A stretch of 64,000 nucleotides of DNA. Source: G965205725 sp965205725. GTDB taxonomy: Bacteria; Pseudomonadota; Gammaproteobacteria; Pseudomonadales; Halieaceae. The notes beneath the pieces were generated by a model, which saw nothing but the letters and a program-made list of their open reading frames with translations, ran no database searches and was not told the origin of the DNA. Location of the stretch: positions 1,612,001 through 1,676,000 of the forward strand of contig OZ242189.1 in NCBI GenBank assembly GCA_965205725.1, read 5' to 3'. Positions 51,466-60,306 of this stretch are shown here, piece by piece. The position numbers and the translations under genes were made by a program. Position 1 is the first letter of the stretch, and each line of letters starts with the position of its first letter.

Positions 51466-52523
51466 GCAACACGGCTTACGCCTTCGAGATACCCGGCAGA
51501 TTTGCTCGCGGCTGGCATGTTGTGGCTTTTTCCCAAGAGCTTAAAAAGGGTGCTATCAAGAACCTGAAATACTTCAATCAGGACATTGTTTTGTTCAGAG
51601 GAGAAAATGGAGAAGCCGTGGTGGTCGATGCCTATTGCCCACATCTGGGCGCCAACCTCGGTGGTATTGGCAGCGAAGTCATTGGCAATACGATCCGTTG
51701 TCCATTTCATGGCTGGCAGTTCGACAAACAAGGCGACTGTACGCTTATTCCCTACTCGGACACGATACCTGAACGCGCCAAAGGTGCGCTGCACAATTGG
51801 CACTTGTGTGAAAAGAATGGATTCATAGCAATCTGGCATGACCACGAGCCAGGCGCGCCCGAATACGAACTACCCGCTATTCCCGAATGGGGCCCCAATA
51901 GCTGGGGAGACTGGCGCTTCCGGCGTTCAACTGTCAAAAGCCAAGGCCGCGAAATTATCGAAAACATTGTCGACAAAGGTCATTTCTACTCTGTCCACGG
52001 CGGGCGACCGGAAGTTTTCGAAAATTACTTCGCAGGGCACACGGTAACCCAATATTCAAAAATCAGGCAGTCACTTGACGACCCCAATGTGCGCATGATC
52101 GTGCCGCCAGGGCTTAATTTTGACCTCGAAGAAGCGCGAGAAAACTTTCGCCCCATCGAAGAAAACCTGGAGCCTGGAGACAACTGGGCAACCTATCACG
52201 GCCCCGCTATCATGTACTTTTACACTGAAAACCCAACTGCGCCTTTCCCCTACAAAAGCTGGTGGTTGAACTACTACACTCCGATAGATGACGACACGCT
52301 GGATCTCGGCTCGTCAGTCATCGTTGCCCCATACGGAGATAACGAACTGCCACAAGAATTTTTAGACGTGTACCCGGAAACCGCTCACGCAGCTTTCTCG
52401 CAGGATGTTGTGATATGGGAAACCAAAACTTATCAGCGCGACCCAATATTGTGTGCGGGTGATGGCCCTGTTAACAAGCTGCGCAAATGGTATGAGCAGT
52501 TCTATCTTCCAAGAACCTCGTGA
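51462..52523 (+). CDS. Rieske oxygenase, 3-ketosteroid 9alpha-hydroxylase (KshA)-like
   Basis: The 353-residue protein has a Rieske centre with CPHLGANLGG and CPFHGWQFDKQGDC (Cys-x-His and Cys-x2-His), then a mononuclear iron site region ENIVDKGHFYSVHGG with the family histidines and GHTVTQYSKI, which closely resembles KshA and related terminal oxygenases. It would hydroxylate a hydrophobic substrate, possibly a steroid, using electrons from a separate reductase not seen here. It is coupled to tatD. Length and spacing of motifs are normal; the steroid substrate is inference. Confidence 0.85.
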   Translation: MSNTAYAFEIPGRFARGWHVVAFSQELKKGAIKNLKYFNQDIVLFRGENGEAVVVDAYCPHLGANLGGIGSEVIGNTIRCPFHGWQFDKQGDCTLIPYSDTIPERAKGALHNWHLCEKNGFIAIWHDHEPGAPEYELPAIPEWGPNSWGDWRFRRSTVKSQGREIIENIVDKGHFYSVHGGRPEVFENYFAGHTVTQYSKIRQSLDDPNVRMIVPPGLNFDLEEARENFRPIEENLEPGDNWATYHGPAIMYFYTENPTAPFPYKSWWLNYYTPIDDDTLDLGSSVIVAPYGDNELPQEFLDVYPETAHAAFSQDVVIWETKTYQRDPILCAGDGPVNKLRKWYEQFYLPRTS

Positions 52524-52561
52524 TAGAATTCGCGCCCCCTTGGGTGCCTTGATTGCTCTAC

Positions 52562-55282
52562 ATGGAATATAGTATTGGTCAGCGTTGGGTAAGCCACGCT
52601 GATACCCGGCTCGGTCTGGGTGTAATTGCGGAGCTTGATGGTCGCAGAGTCACTGTCAGTTTTCCCGCTGTTGGCGAAGAGAGAACCTACGCAATTGACA
52701 ACGCGCCTCTAACCCGGCTCCGCTTTAAGGCAGGAGATCACATCACCACCCTGGATGCTGTCGAATTACTGGTTACTGACGTCGAAGAAATTCAGAGCAT
52801 TCTGTTTTATCGCGGCATAGACCACCACGAACACGAAGTCACTATCACCGAACTGGAGCTCGACTGCTTCATCCAGCTCACAACACCTCAACAACGATTA
52901 CTCAATGGCCAGTTTGACAAACTGACAGACTTTGCATTGCGGGTTGCCACCTTCGAACACCAAAACCGCTTGCAGCAATCCGCTGCACAAGGGCTGGTTG
53001 GCTCTCGCACCAGCATCCTGCCTCATCAAATTTATATCGCTGGCGAAGTTGGTGCCCGACACGCACCGCGTGTATTACTTGCGGACGAAGTGGGCCTGGG
53101 CAAAACCATTGAAGCTGGCATGATTATCCATAAACAGCACTTGAGTGGCCGTGCCGAGCGGGTCTTAATCATCGTGCCAGACAGCTTGCTACACCAATGG
53201 CTGGTTGAAATGCTACGCCGATTCAATTTGCACTTCTCGCTATTTGACGCAGAGCGCATTGATGCCATGGATCTAAAAAACCCTTTCGAGTCAGAGCAAC
53301 TGGTCCTGTGCGGATTAAACCTTTTTCAGAAACGTCCCGAGTTACAAGCCTTAGCCCTGGCCTGTGATTGGCATTTGTGCGTTGTCGATGAAGCCCATCA
53401 CCTCCGCTGGTCACCTGAACAAACCAGTGAAGATTATCAATTTGTGGAGGCACTGGCACAAAAAAGCCGTGGACTCTTGCTGCTAACTGCCACACCCGAG
53501 CAAATTGGCCAGGCGAGCCATTTTGCGCGCTTACGCTTACTGGACCCCGCCCGTTTTCACAGCCTTGATACATTCATCGACGAGGAATCGAACTTCCAAC
53601 ACCTTAACGAACGCCTTGAGGCTCTGGAAAATGTTCCGGGTAGCGACCATGAAATTGCAGATCTTTTAGATCGGCACGGTACCGGTCGGGTTCTATTTCG
53701 CAACACGCGCACGAGTGTAAAAGGCTTTCCCAAGCGTCTCTTACACACCTACTCCCTACCCTCTTTGGCAGGCTATATTTGCGGCGACAGTGTGGAAAGC
53801 AGGCTCTATCCAGAACTCAATCACGCAGAGGAAATTTGGCTGGAGCAAGACCCGCGGGTCAGCTGGCTAGAGCAGTTTCTCAAACAACTCAGGCCAGAGA
53901 AGGCATTGGTTATTTGCTCTCAAGCCTCAACTGCGGTGGCATTGGAGCACTTTCTGCACATGCGTGCAGGTATTCGCAGCACTGCATTCTACGAGGGCTT
54001 GAGCATCCTTGAGCGAGACCGCGCAGCGGCTTATTTTGCCGACGAAGAGTCGGGCGCTCAAGCGCTGGTTTGCTCCGAGATAGGCAGCGAGGGACGCAAC
54101 TTCCAATTTGCTCAACACCTTATCCTGTTCGACTTGCCTTTAAATCCAGACTTGCTTGAACAGAGAATTGGCAGGCTCGACCGGATCGGCCAGCTAAAAG
54201 AGGTACAGATACATGTACCCTTTTTAGAAGACTCTGCACAGCAGACACTGCTGGACTGGTACAACCAGGGCATGAATTTATTTCAGGAAAGCTGTTCAGC
54301 AGGCTTTACCATTCTGGATAATTTTCGCACGCAATTAAATCAGCAATTACTCAATGCAGACTCTCAGCTTGAAACATTAATCAGGGAAACGGCTGATTTG
54401 ACCCTGGCGACTCGCGCAGAATTACGCGAGGGCAGAGATAAACTGCTGGAAAGAAATTCCTGCAAGCCCGAACGCGCAGCAGAACTCATTGAGGACATTT
54501 CCAGTGCCGAGCAAGTTCCAGCCCTACAGGATTATCTGGACAAACTCTGCGAAGCTTTTGGAGTAGATCAGGACTACCATTCAGAACATGCTTTGATTCT
54601 GCGTTATGGTGAGCACATGCAGACAGGATATTTCCCTGTCGTCAGAGAGGAAGGCACAACCATTACCTTTAGCCGCGATCAGGCCCTCGCCCGCGAAGAT
54701 ATGGAATTTCTGACCTGGGAACACCCCATGATCACCGAGTCTATGGGAATGGTAACCAGCACTGAATTGGGTAATGCGGCTATTGCTACAATCAAGCTCA
54801 AGGGTATTCCCGCCGGCACCTTGCTACTTGAAACCCTCTATACCTTGAACTGTATCGCCCCGCGCGGTCTGCAAGTGGAACGCTTTCTGCCGATCACTCC
54901 CATCCGGCTATTGGTCGATAGCCGTGGCAAAAACCTCGCAAGCATTGTGCCGCACGGTCGATTGAATGAACTCTGCGAAAAAATCAAAAAACCGACCGCA
55001 CTGGCAATTATCAACCAGGTCAGGCAACAGGTTGAAGATAAAATGCAACACGCCTCACAATTGGCCACTGAGCAGAAAGCGATCATCGTGAAAGCAGCCA
55101 TAGAGCGCATGCGCGAAGAGCTGGAATCGGAGCATGTGCGCCTCAAACGCCTGCGGCAGGTCAATCCCAGCATCAGACAGGAAGAACTCGACCATGTTGC
55201 TTATCTCATGGCGGAGTGTGCGCTGCATATTGAGCATGCCAGCCTGCAACTGGAAGGCCTTCGGCTGATCGTTACGACCTGA
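52562..55282 (+). CDS. rapA: RNA polymerase-associated ATPase RapA
   Basis: RapA is an SWI2/SNF2-type ATPase that recycles stalled RNA polymerase. The protein (906 residues from the ATG at 52562) has N-terminal Tudor-like domains (YSIGQRWVSHADTRLGLG), helicase motif I LADEVGLGKTIEAG, motif II VVDEAHH, motif III TATPEQ, and the C-terminal half with IGSEGRNFQFAQHLILFDLP and EQRIGRLDRIGQ, all expected for RapA. A TTG at 52553 is a less likely start. Its stop TGA (55280-55282) is also the first bases of a repeat element copy. Confidence 0.96.
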   Translation: MEYSIGQRWVSHADTRLGLGVIAELDGRRVTVSFPAVGEERTYAIDNAPLTRLRFKAGDHITTLDAVELLVTDVEEIQSILFYRGIDHHEHEVTITELELDCFIQLTTPQQRLLNGQFDKLTDFALRVATFEHQNRLQQSAAQGLVGSRTSILPHQIYIAGEVGARHAPRVLLADEVGLGKTIEAGMIIHKQHLSGRAERVLIIVPDSLLHQWLVEMLRRFNLHFSLFDAERIDAMDLKNPFESEQLVLCGLNLFQKRPELQALALACDWHLCVVDEAHHLRWSPEQTSEDYQFVEALAQKSRGLLLLTATPEQIGQASHFARLRLLDPARFHSLDTFIDEESNFQHLNERLEALENVPGSDHEIADLLDRHGTGRVLFRNTRTSVKGFPKRLLHTYSLPSLAGYICGDSVESRLYPELNHAEEIWLEQDPRVSWLEQFLKQLRPEKALVICSQASTAVALEHFLHMRAGIRSTAFYEGLSILERDRAAAYFADEESGAQALVCSEIGSEGRNFQFAQHLILFDLPLNPDLLEQRIGRLDRIGQLKEVQIHVPFLEDSAQQTLLDWYNQGMNLFQESCSAGFTILDNFRTQLNQQLLNADSQLETLIRETADLTLATRAELREGRDKLLERNSCKPERAAELIEDISSAEQVPALQDYLDKLCEAFGVDQDYHSEHALILRYGEHMQTGYFPVVREEGTTITFSRDQALAREDMEFLTWEHPMITESMGMVTSTELGNAAIATIKLKGIPAGTLLLETLYTLNCIAPRGLQVERFLPITPIRLLVDSRGKNLASIVPHGRLNELCEKIKKPTALAIINQVRQQVEDKMQHASQLATEQKAIIVKAAIERMREELESEHVRLKRLRQVNPSIRQEELDHVAYLMAECALHIEHASLQLEGLRLIVTT

Positions 55283-55409
55283 CGGCAGCCGACAATAACG
55301 GGAGTTTTTAACATGAGATGACCTGTAAGGTCATTTAAAAATTTCCCGTTGATTGTCTTTGTTAGACGGAGCGCGAAGCGTCGTAGTCTCACAAAGGCAA
55401 TACGCATTG
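55280..55409 (+). mobile_element. 143-bp inverted-repeat element, copy 2 (right end missing)
   Basis: It begins TGACGGCAGCCGACAATAAC, one base different from the consensus end, overlapping the rapA stop codon, and runs through the conserved interior (GGTCATTTAAAAATTTCCC and AGACGGAGCGCGAAGCGTCG). It breaks off at ATTG, 13 bp short of the right terminus, and continues into unrelated sequence. Copy 3 at 56767-56829 supplies the missing right-end type. Confidence 0.75.
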
Positions 55410-55435
55410 CCTTGCTATGCCATTTTGAGACCTTT

Positions 55436-55489
55436 GCACGGAAGATGATTTCACTTTCAGGCAAGGCAAAAACGCACGGAATGAGGGAG
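55436..55489 (+). mobile_element. IS5-like MITE, copy 2 (truncated)
   Basis: The first 54 bp of the MITE seen complete at 19272-19412 (TGAGACCTTTGCACGGAAGA onward, identical) are present, then the sequence is cut at the left end of the IS3 element. The right part is absent from the far side of the IS, so it was lost, not merely interrupted. Confidence 0.8.
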
Positions 55490-55578
55490 AGAGGTGGCCC
55501 CAGAAATCTGAACAGCGCTGTAAGTGGATTCCCTGCCTGACTTAGGGCATCGTATTGCCCGTACTCAGGAGAATCGAC

Positions 55579-55881
55579 ATGACCAGAAGACCTCGCCGTA
55601 ATCACTCACCCCAGTTCAAGGCCAAAGTGGCTCTGGATGCCGTCAAAGGCGAACAGACGGCAGCGGAGCTGTCCCAGCGCTTCGATGTACACCCCAACCA
55701 GATTACCCAGTGGAAGACGCAGTTGTTGGAGCGCTCTGCCGATGTATTTGGCGGTGGGGAATCCAAGGAGCCTCTGGTGGATGTGAAGACACTCCATGCC
55801 AAAATTGGAGAGCTGACGCTGGAAAATGATTTTTTAGAAGGTGCGCTCAACAAGGCGGGATTGCTGAGCGAAAAACGATGA
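55579..55881 (+). CDS. IS3-family transposase OrfA
   Basis: About 100 residues starting MTRRPRRNHSPQFKAKVALD, with a helix-turn-helix (TAAELSQRFDVHPNQITQWK) and a leucine-zipper-like end (LHAKIGELTLENDFLEGALNK) typical of IS3 OrfA. It overlaps orfB by four bases (ATGA), so orfB is made by coupling or by -1 frameshifting at the GAAAAAC stretch (55870-55876). Confidence 0.9.
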   Translation: MTRRPRRNHSPQFKAKVALDAVKGEQTAAELSQRFDVHPNQITQWKTQLLERSADVFGGGESKEPLVDVKTLHAKIGELTLENDFLEGALNKAGLLSEKR

Positions 55882-56705
55882 TCGACCGCAACCACACACT
55901 GCCGATCAGTCGGCAGGCCAAACTGCTGGATATCAGTCGAGGCACTGTGTACTACCCGCCCAAATCAGTCAGTCCTCGCAATCAGATGTTGATGAATCGG
56001 ATTGACCGTCTGCACTTGGAGCTGCCGTTCGCCGGTGCCCGGATGCTACGGGGTCTACTGCGCCAAGAAGGCCACAAGGTGGGCCGCTCGAAAGTCGCCA
56101 GGCTTATGAGGGTCATGAGCATTGAAGCGCTGTATCGCAGGCCCAAGACCACACGGCGACACCCAGGGCACAAAGTCTATCCGTACCTGCTGCGTAATCT
56201 GGCGGTGACTCGATCCAACCAGGCGTGGGCGATGGACATCACGTACATTCCGATGGCTCGTGGATTTGTCTACCTGGCAGCCGTCGTGGATTGGTATTCT
56301 CGGCGAGTCTTATCCTGGAAGGTCTCCACCACCATGGATGTGTACTTCTGTCTGGAGGCGGTGGAGGAAGCCATGGAGCACCATGGCAAGCCGGAGATTA
56401 TGAATACCGACCAGGGCAGCCAGTTCACCAGCCAGGCCTTCACCGGACTGCTGAAGGAAAATGGTATCCAGATCAGCATGGATGGCAAAGGCGCCTGGCG
56501 GGACAATGTGTTTGTTGAACGCCTATGGCGATCGCTGAAGTACGAGGAAGTCTACCTGCATGCGTATGACACGGTCTCGGCTGCCAAGGCAGGACTGGAT
56601 CGCTACTTTCGGTTCTACAACAACCGGCGACCTCACAGCAGTCTTGACCGACAAACACCGGATCAGTTTTACTATGAATCGCTGCCACTACCCATGGCAG
56701 CTTAA
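55878..56705 (+). CDS. IS3-family transposase OrfB (DDE integrase core)
   Basis: The 275-residue catalytic subunit has an HTH_21-like N-terminus (RLHLELPFAGARMLRGLLR), then the DDE core: AMDITYIPM (first Asp), MNTDQGSQFTS (second Asp), DNVFVERLWRSLKYEEVY (Glu), and the terminal YNNRRPHSSLDRQTP block. All catalytic residues are intact. In IS3 elements the active enzyme is usually an OrfAB fusion produced by frameshifting. Confidence 0.93.
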   Translation: MIDRNHTLPISRQAKLLDISRGTVYYPPKSVSPRNQMLMNRIDRLHLELPFAGARMLRGLLRQEGHKVGRSKVARLMRVMSIEALYRRPKTTRRHPGHKVYPYLLRNLAVTRSNQAWAMDITYIPMARGFVYLAAVVDWYSRRVLSWKVSTTMDVYFCLEAVEEAMEHHGKPEIMNTDQGSQFTSQAFTGLLKENGIQISMDGKGAWRDNVFVERLWRSLKYEEVYLHAYDTVSAAKAGLDRYFRFYNNRRPHSSLDRQTPDQFYYESLPLPMAA

Positions 56706-56766
56706 ACCCAGTGCAGGCATACACTTATAGAATTGGGATTGCTGTTCAAATAACCGGGGCCACCTC

Positions 56767-56829
56767 TGTTAGACGGAGCGCGAAGCGTCGTAGTCTCACA
56801 AAGGCAATACGCATTGTCGGCTGCCGTTA
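56767..56829 (+). mobile_element. 143-bp inverted-repeat element, copy 3 (right half only)
   Basis: It starts at the right end of the IS3 element (TGTTAGACGGAGCGCGAAGC) and runs to the complete right terminus ATTGTCGGCTGCCGTTA. The left half is missing. The stop codon of the phospholipase D-like gene lies only 11 bp further on. Confidence 0.8.
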
Positions 56830-57526
56830 GCCATTTTAAACTATATATTTAAATTCTCATCCCATAAGAAGTAAGCTCCAAATCGTCCTTTTTTACTTTC
56901 ACCACCAGCTTTCTTGCCTACCTCTGTTAGTTCTTCTTTTTCATCTTTTATTTCTAAATAACCTTTAGATACCAATTTTTCAGTAAGCTGGTCTGTGGTT
57001 GTGCCGAGTTTTTTTGCTAACTTCGAAGTCGTTAGTTTACTATAGTTGTCCTTTGACTCTGGAGCTTTCTTCTCATTCTTTTTTGGTTCAGAAGTAACTT
57101 TTTCCAAAGAAATTCTTACTTCGTCACTAATTCGGATAATTCTTTGAGCTTCATCGTAAGCATCTTTGTATAATTCTTGATCTTTTGCACGAGAAACAGC
57201 AACACCCATTTCATTATTATTTACTTGGCTAAATTCGTATAAATTTAGGCTTGTAATAATACAACTCTCTTCATTCAAATAACATTTTGCATGAAGGTTT
57301 TTGCAAAAGCTTGTTCTGATAAATGTTAGTTCACTTAGCCATGAAATTTCATCATTTTGAAGTTCATTTTTGCCATAGATAATTCTGACATCAATTTTTA
57401 ACCGATTTTTATCCTCTAGTAATTCTTTGATTCGGTCGTTTAATTTTAGGAATGGACTAATTAGTGCCTATCCATAAACTTTCAATCCATTGAAATATAA
57501 GGAATATTTTTCGCAAGGTATTAAAA

Positions 57527-57586
57527 AATCCTCTTGAATTTGTTAAGTTTAAGGTACGAACAAAAAACAAAAAAACCAAGAGGATT
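57527..57586 (+). promoter_or_regulatory. Inverted repeat able to sequester the transposase ribosome binding site
   Basis: AATCCTCTTG (57527-57536) is an exact complement of CAAGAGGATT (57577-57586). The right arm contains the AAGAGGA ribosome binding site 5-10 nt before the ATG at 57591. In transcripts that read in from outside the element, both arms are present and the site would be paired; an internal start after the left arm would leave it free. Confidence 0.5.
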
Positions 57587-57590
57587 CCGC

Positions 57591-58931
57591 ATGCGAGAGA
57601 CCCGCATTGCTCAGGCAAGTATATTTGAAAACTACTCAAAACACGAATTTGGAACTCAGCTTCGGGCGTTATCAAATCGACTGGATCAACATCCAGAAAT
57701 ACTACTCCTGGTCGCCGATGATCTCATTGATGCGTCAGTAGCCAAGGTAGGTCGAACAGGTTTAACCGTTGAAAATGTTTTTCGATGCTTGCTCCTGAAG
57801 CAGCAGTTGCGCGTCAACTACGAGCAATTGGCGTTTCATTTGTCAGACTCGATGACCTACCGTACGTTTGCCCGGCTGTCTGCCACAACAATGCCCAGTC
57901 GATCTGGGCTACAGTCAACTATACGGAGTATCAGGCCAGAAACGCTGGAAAAAGTGCATGAGACCCTCTCTGTCAGTTGGCTTAAAGCAGGCATACTATC
58001 AATGGAAAAATTACGCATCGATAGCACGGTTGTCGCCAGTAATATTGCGCCACCCAGTGACAGTCAACTCCTGAATGATGGTGTTCGAGTGCTCAGCCGC
58101 CTGTTGATGAAAAGCAAAAATATCACAGGGGTAAAAATTTGCTTTACGGACCAGCGCAAAGCCTCGAAGTCGCTGGCATTTCAGATTTTTAATGCGAAAA
58201 AGGCTAGAAAAAAAGCACTTTATCCAAGGTTGTTGCAGATTCTAAGAATTGTCCTGAAGCAAGTTGACCGGGGATTGGAAGCCGTAGAAGTGGGTGCCTG
58301 TGACTCTGATAAAAAGAAGCAATGGGTAAGTCAGGTAGAGCAGTACAGGGATTTGGCACTGAGGGTCATCAATCAAACAGAGCGCCGCGTCATCCAGGGG
58401 CAGAGCATCCATTCCTCAAAAAAAATCGTGAGCTTATTCGAGTCACACACCGATATTATCGTCAAAGGATTTCGTGACGTTCAATATGGCCATAAGATAA
58501 ATCTGAGCAGTGAGAGAAGCGGATTCATCACGTACCTCTGCATTGAAAAAGGGAACCCGGCGGACTCCAGCTTGTTCATGCCGACGCTGGATTTTCACCA
58601 GTCGAAGCTGGACTGTCTGCCGCACTCAGTGGTGGCTGACGGTGGCTATGCCAGCCAGGAGAATGTGGTAAAAGGAAGGGGGCTGGGTGTTAAGCGTGTG
58701 GCCTTTCATAAGCCGGTCGGTTTATCACTTCACGCCATGGGCGTTAAATCGAAAACGTTTACTCGATTGCGCCATTTCCGGGCGGGCATCGAAGGGAATA
58801 TTTCAGAACTAAAAAGAGCATTTGGTGCAAAAAAAGCCAATTGGAAAGGACTTGCCGGCTTTAAAGCTTATGTCTGGTCGTCGGTTCTGAGCTACAACCT
58901 GATGCGCTTGGCGAGGATCGACTCCGGCTAA
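57591..58931 (+). CDS. ISNCY-type transposase
   Basis: The 446-residue protein starts MRETRIAQASIFENYSKHEF, the N-terminus characteristic of the ISNCY/ISDol1-like transposases, with a DDE-type domain: RIDSTVVASNI (first Asp), SVVADGGYASQENV (second Asp) and a final helix ending FRAGIEGNISELKRAFG (Glu). The ATG at 57591 is preferred over an upstream start because AAGAGGA precedes it. The frame is intact. Confidence 0.88.
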   Translation: MRETRIAQASIFENYSKHEFGTQLRALSNRLDQHPEILLLVADDLIDASVAKVGRTGLTVENVFRCLLLKQQLRVNYEQLAFHLSDSMTYRTFARLSATTMPSRSGLQSTIRSIRPETLEKVHETLSVSWLKAGILSMEKLRIDSTVVASNIAPPSDSQLLNDGVRVLSRLLMKSKNITGVKICFTDQRKASKSLAFQIFNAKKARKKALYPRLLQILRIVLKQVDRGLEAVEVGACDSDKKKQWVSQVEQYRDLALRVINQTERRVIQGQSIHSSKKIVSLFESHTDIIVKGFRDVQYGHKINLSSERSGFITYLCIEKGNPADSSLFMPTLDFHQSKLDCLPHSVVADGGYASQENVVKGRGLGVKRVAFHKPVGLSLHAMGVKSKTFTRLRHFRAGIEGNISELKRAFGAKKANWKGLAGFKAYVWSSVLSYNLMRLARIDSG

Positions 58932-59014
58932 GCTAAGCGGTAGTACCGGCTGAGAAATATCTGTACGCTTACGGGCAGTGCAGGGGAGACCTGCGACAAA
59001 AATTCAGGATAAAA

Positions 59015-60059
59015 GGCCACCTAATTACCATTATGGCTAAGCTCTGCTATACTGTACATAAACACAGTTTCGGTATTTGATTCACAAGGGGATCAGTCAT
59101 GGCGCGTAATAAAGTGCAATTCCAGAAAGGCATCAGCTTGAACGAATTCATCAATCAGTACGGTACCGAAGAGCAGTGCTTCGATGCACTTTATGCGTGG
59201 CGCTGGCCCGAAGGATTCCAATGCCCGAATTGCAACCACGATAAATGCTGTCAGTTAACCAGTCGCAAACTACAGCAGTGCAATCGCTGTCACCACCAAA
59301 CGTCACTGACCGCTGGAACGATCTTTGAATCCACCAAACTACCATTAACACTATGGTTTCAGGGTATCTATCTGGTCACTCAGGATAAGAAAGGTATCTC
59401 GGCAATGAAACTACATCGTCATCTAGGCATTTCCTACAATGCGGCCTGGAGAATGAAGCACAAACTCATGCAGGTGATGATGGAGCGGGATCACCCGAAG
59501 AAACTATCGGGCTTTATTGAATTGGATGATGCCTATCTGGGAGGCGAGCGTACGGGGTGTAAACCGGGGCGCGGTGCTGCTGGTAAGACCCCTTTTGTGG
59601 CGGCGGTCGAGACCACTAGCGACCATTGCCCCGTTCGGGTTAAGTTGTCGGTCGTAAAGGGTTTCCGAACCGAAGAGATCAAGTCATGGACTCAGCAACA
59701 TCTGACCGAGGGCAGTACCGTCATCTCCGATGGTTTGGCGTGTTTTAATGCCGTCGCTGATGCAGGGTGTTTACACGACAAGATTGTATGCGGCGGCGGG
59801 AGAGCCTCTGTTGAAGAGCCTGAGTTCTATTGGGTCAATACTATTCTCGGTCATTTAAAGAGTTCCTTACGCAGTACCTATCATGGGATTCGACCGCAAT
59901 ACGCACAGCGTTACTTGTCAGAATTTCAGTATCGTTTCAATCGTCGCTTTGATTTGTGCGGGCTAATACCGAGGCTTGCTCGTGCCGCGCTCAGGACACC
60001 GCCAATGCCGGACAATATCTTGAAGATTGGCTTAGGTTAAGTGGTAATTAGGAAAGGCC
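59015..60059 (+). mobile_element. IS1595-family insertion sequence nested in the ISNCY element
   Basis: The ends are related inverted repeats: left GGCCACCTAATTACCA and right complement GGCCTTTCCTAATTACCAC. It carries one intact transposase gene. A clear 8-bp target duplication is not visible, so the boundaries are approximate. A second, decayed copy is at 1446-1623. Confidence 0.7.
59099..60040 (+). CDS. IS1595-family transposase
   Basis: The 313-residue protein has the N-terminal zinc ribbon of this family (CPNCNHDKC then CNRCHHQ), HTH region (GISAMKLHRHLGISYNAAWRMKHK) and the DDE-like core FIELDDAYLGGERTG, VISDGLACF and VNTILGHLKSSL with the YHGIRPQYAQRYLSEFQYRFNRR end. It is intact. Confidence 0.9.
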   Translation: MARNKVQFQKGISLNEFINQYGTEEQCFDALYAWRWPEGFQCPNCNHDKCCQLTSRKLQQCNRCHHQTSLTAGTIFESTKLPLTLWFQGIYLVTQDKKGISAMKLHRHLGISYNAAWRMKHKLMQVMMERDHPKKLSGFIELDDAYLGGERTGCKPGRGAAGKTPFVAAVETTSDHCPVRVKLSVVKGFRTEEIKSWTQQHLTEGSTVISDGLACFNAVADAGCLHDKIVCGGGRASVEEPEFYWVNTILGHLKSSLRSTYHGIRPQYAQRYLSEFQYRFNRRFDLCGLIPRLARAALRTPPMPDNILKIGLG

Positions 60060-60306
60060 ATGAAGTGACAATTCACCTCAGTTCATGACCGCTACGAAGC
60101 CCGGAGAAGTATGAACCGGACCGGAAAGATTAAAACAGGGTGTTTTGTCAAAAAACACCCATTTATGGATAGGCACTAATTAATATGAGCCTATCCTGTG
60201 CTGTTTTTATGAGTTCTTCCAGAAAATAATTGGTTGCACTCGTATTTAAAAATTTTGCCACTTAGTTTTTTTCCTTACTTAAACGGTTCTAAATTTTTGT
60301 GATGGC

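Larger units (their letters stand above)
55495..56762 (+). mobile_element. IS3-family insertion sequence
   Basis: A 1.27-kb element with TG...CA ends: left TGGCCCCAGAAATCTGAACAG and right complement TGGCCCCGGTTATTTGAACAG. It encodes overlapping orfA and orfB. The flanks are AGAGG on the left and CCTCT on the right, which are inverted rather than directly repeated, so no target duplication is present. The left flank is a truncated MITE and the right flank a truncated copy of the 143-bp element. Confidence 0.88.
57464..60176 (+). mobile_element. ISNCY-type insertion sequence carrying a nested IS1595 element
   Basis: Identical 15-bp terminal inverted repeats GTGCCTATCCATAAA (57464-57478) and TTTATGGATAGGCAC (60162-60176) are flanked by TAATTA on both sides (57458-57463 and 60177-60182), a 6-bp target duplication. 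It encodes the 447-residue transposase. Its 3' non-coding part is split by the IS1595 element at 59015-60059; the tail after it contains a hairpin GGGTGTTTT / AAAACACCC near 60138-60160. Confidence 0.85.
56841..60261 (-). pseudogene. Phospholipase D-like domain gene interrupted by an insertion sequence
   Basis: Removing the element at 57464-60176 with one TAATTA target copy restores a continuous 233-codon frame. It starts at GTG 60261 (AAGGA upstream, AAFLNT-type start reading MAKFLNTSATNYFLEELIK) and continues LILISPFLKLNDRIKELLED, the PLD-type motif HAKCYLNEESCIITSLNL and NNNEMGVAV, ending with a Lys/Glu-rich linker and a helix-turn-helix-like tail (LTTSKLAKKLGTTTDQLTEK). Only one HxK motif is present and the canonical Asp is Glu. 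The gene is much more AT-rich than its surroundings, implying transfer. It sits tightly between two copies of the 143-bp element. Confidence 0.85.
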
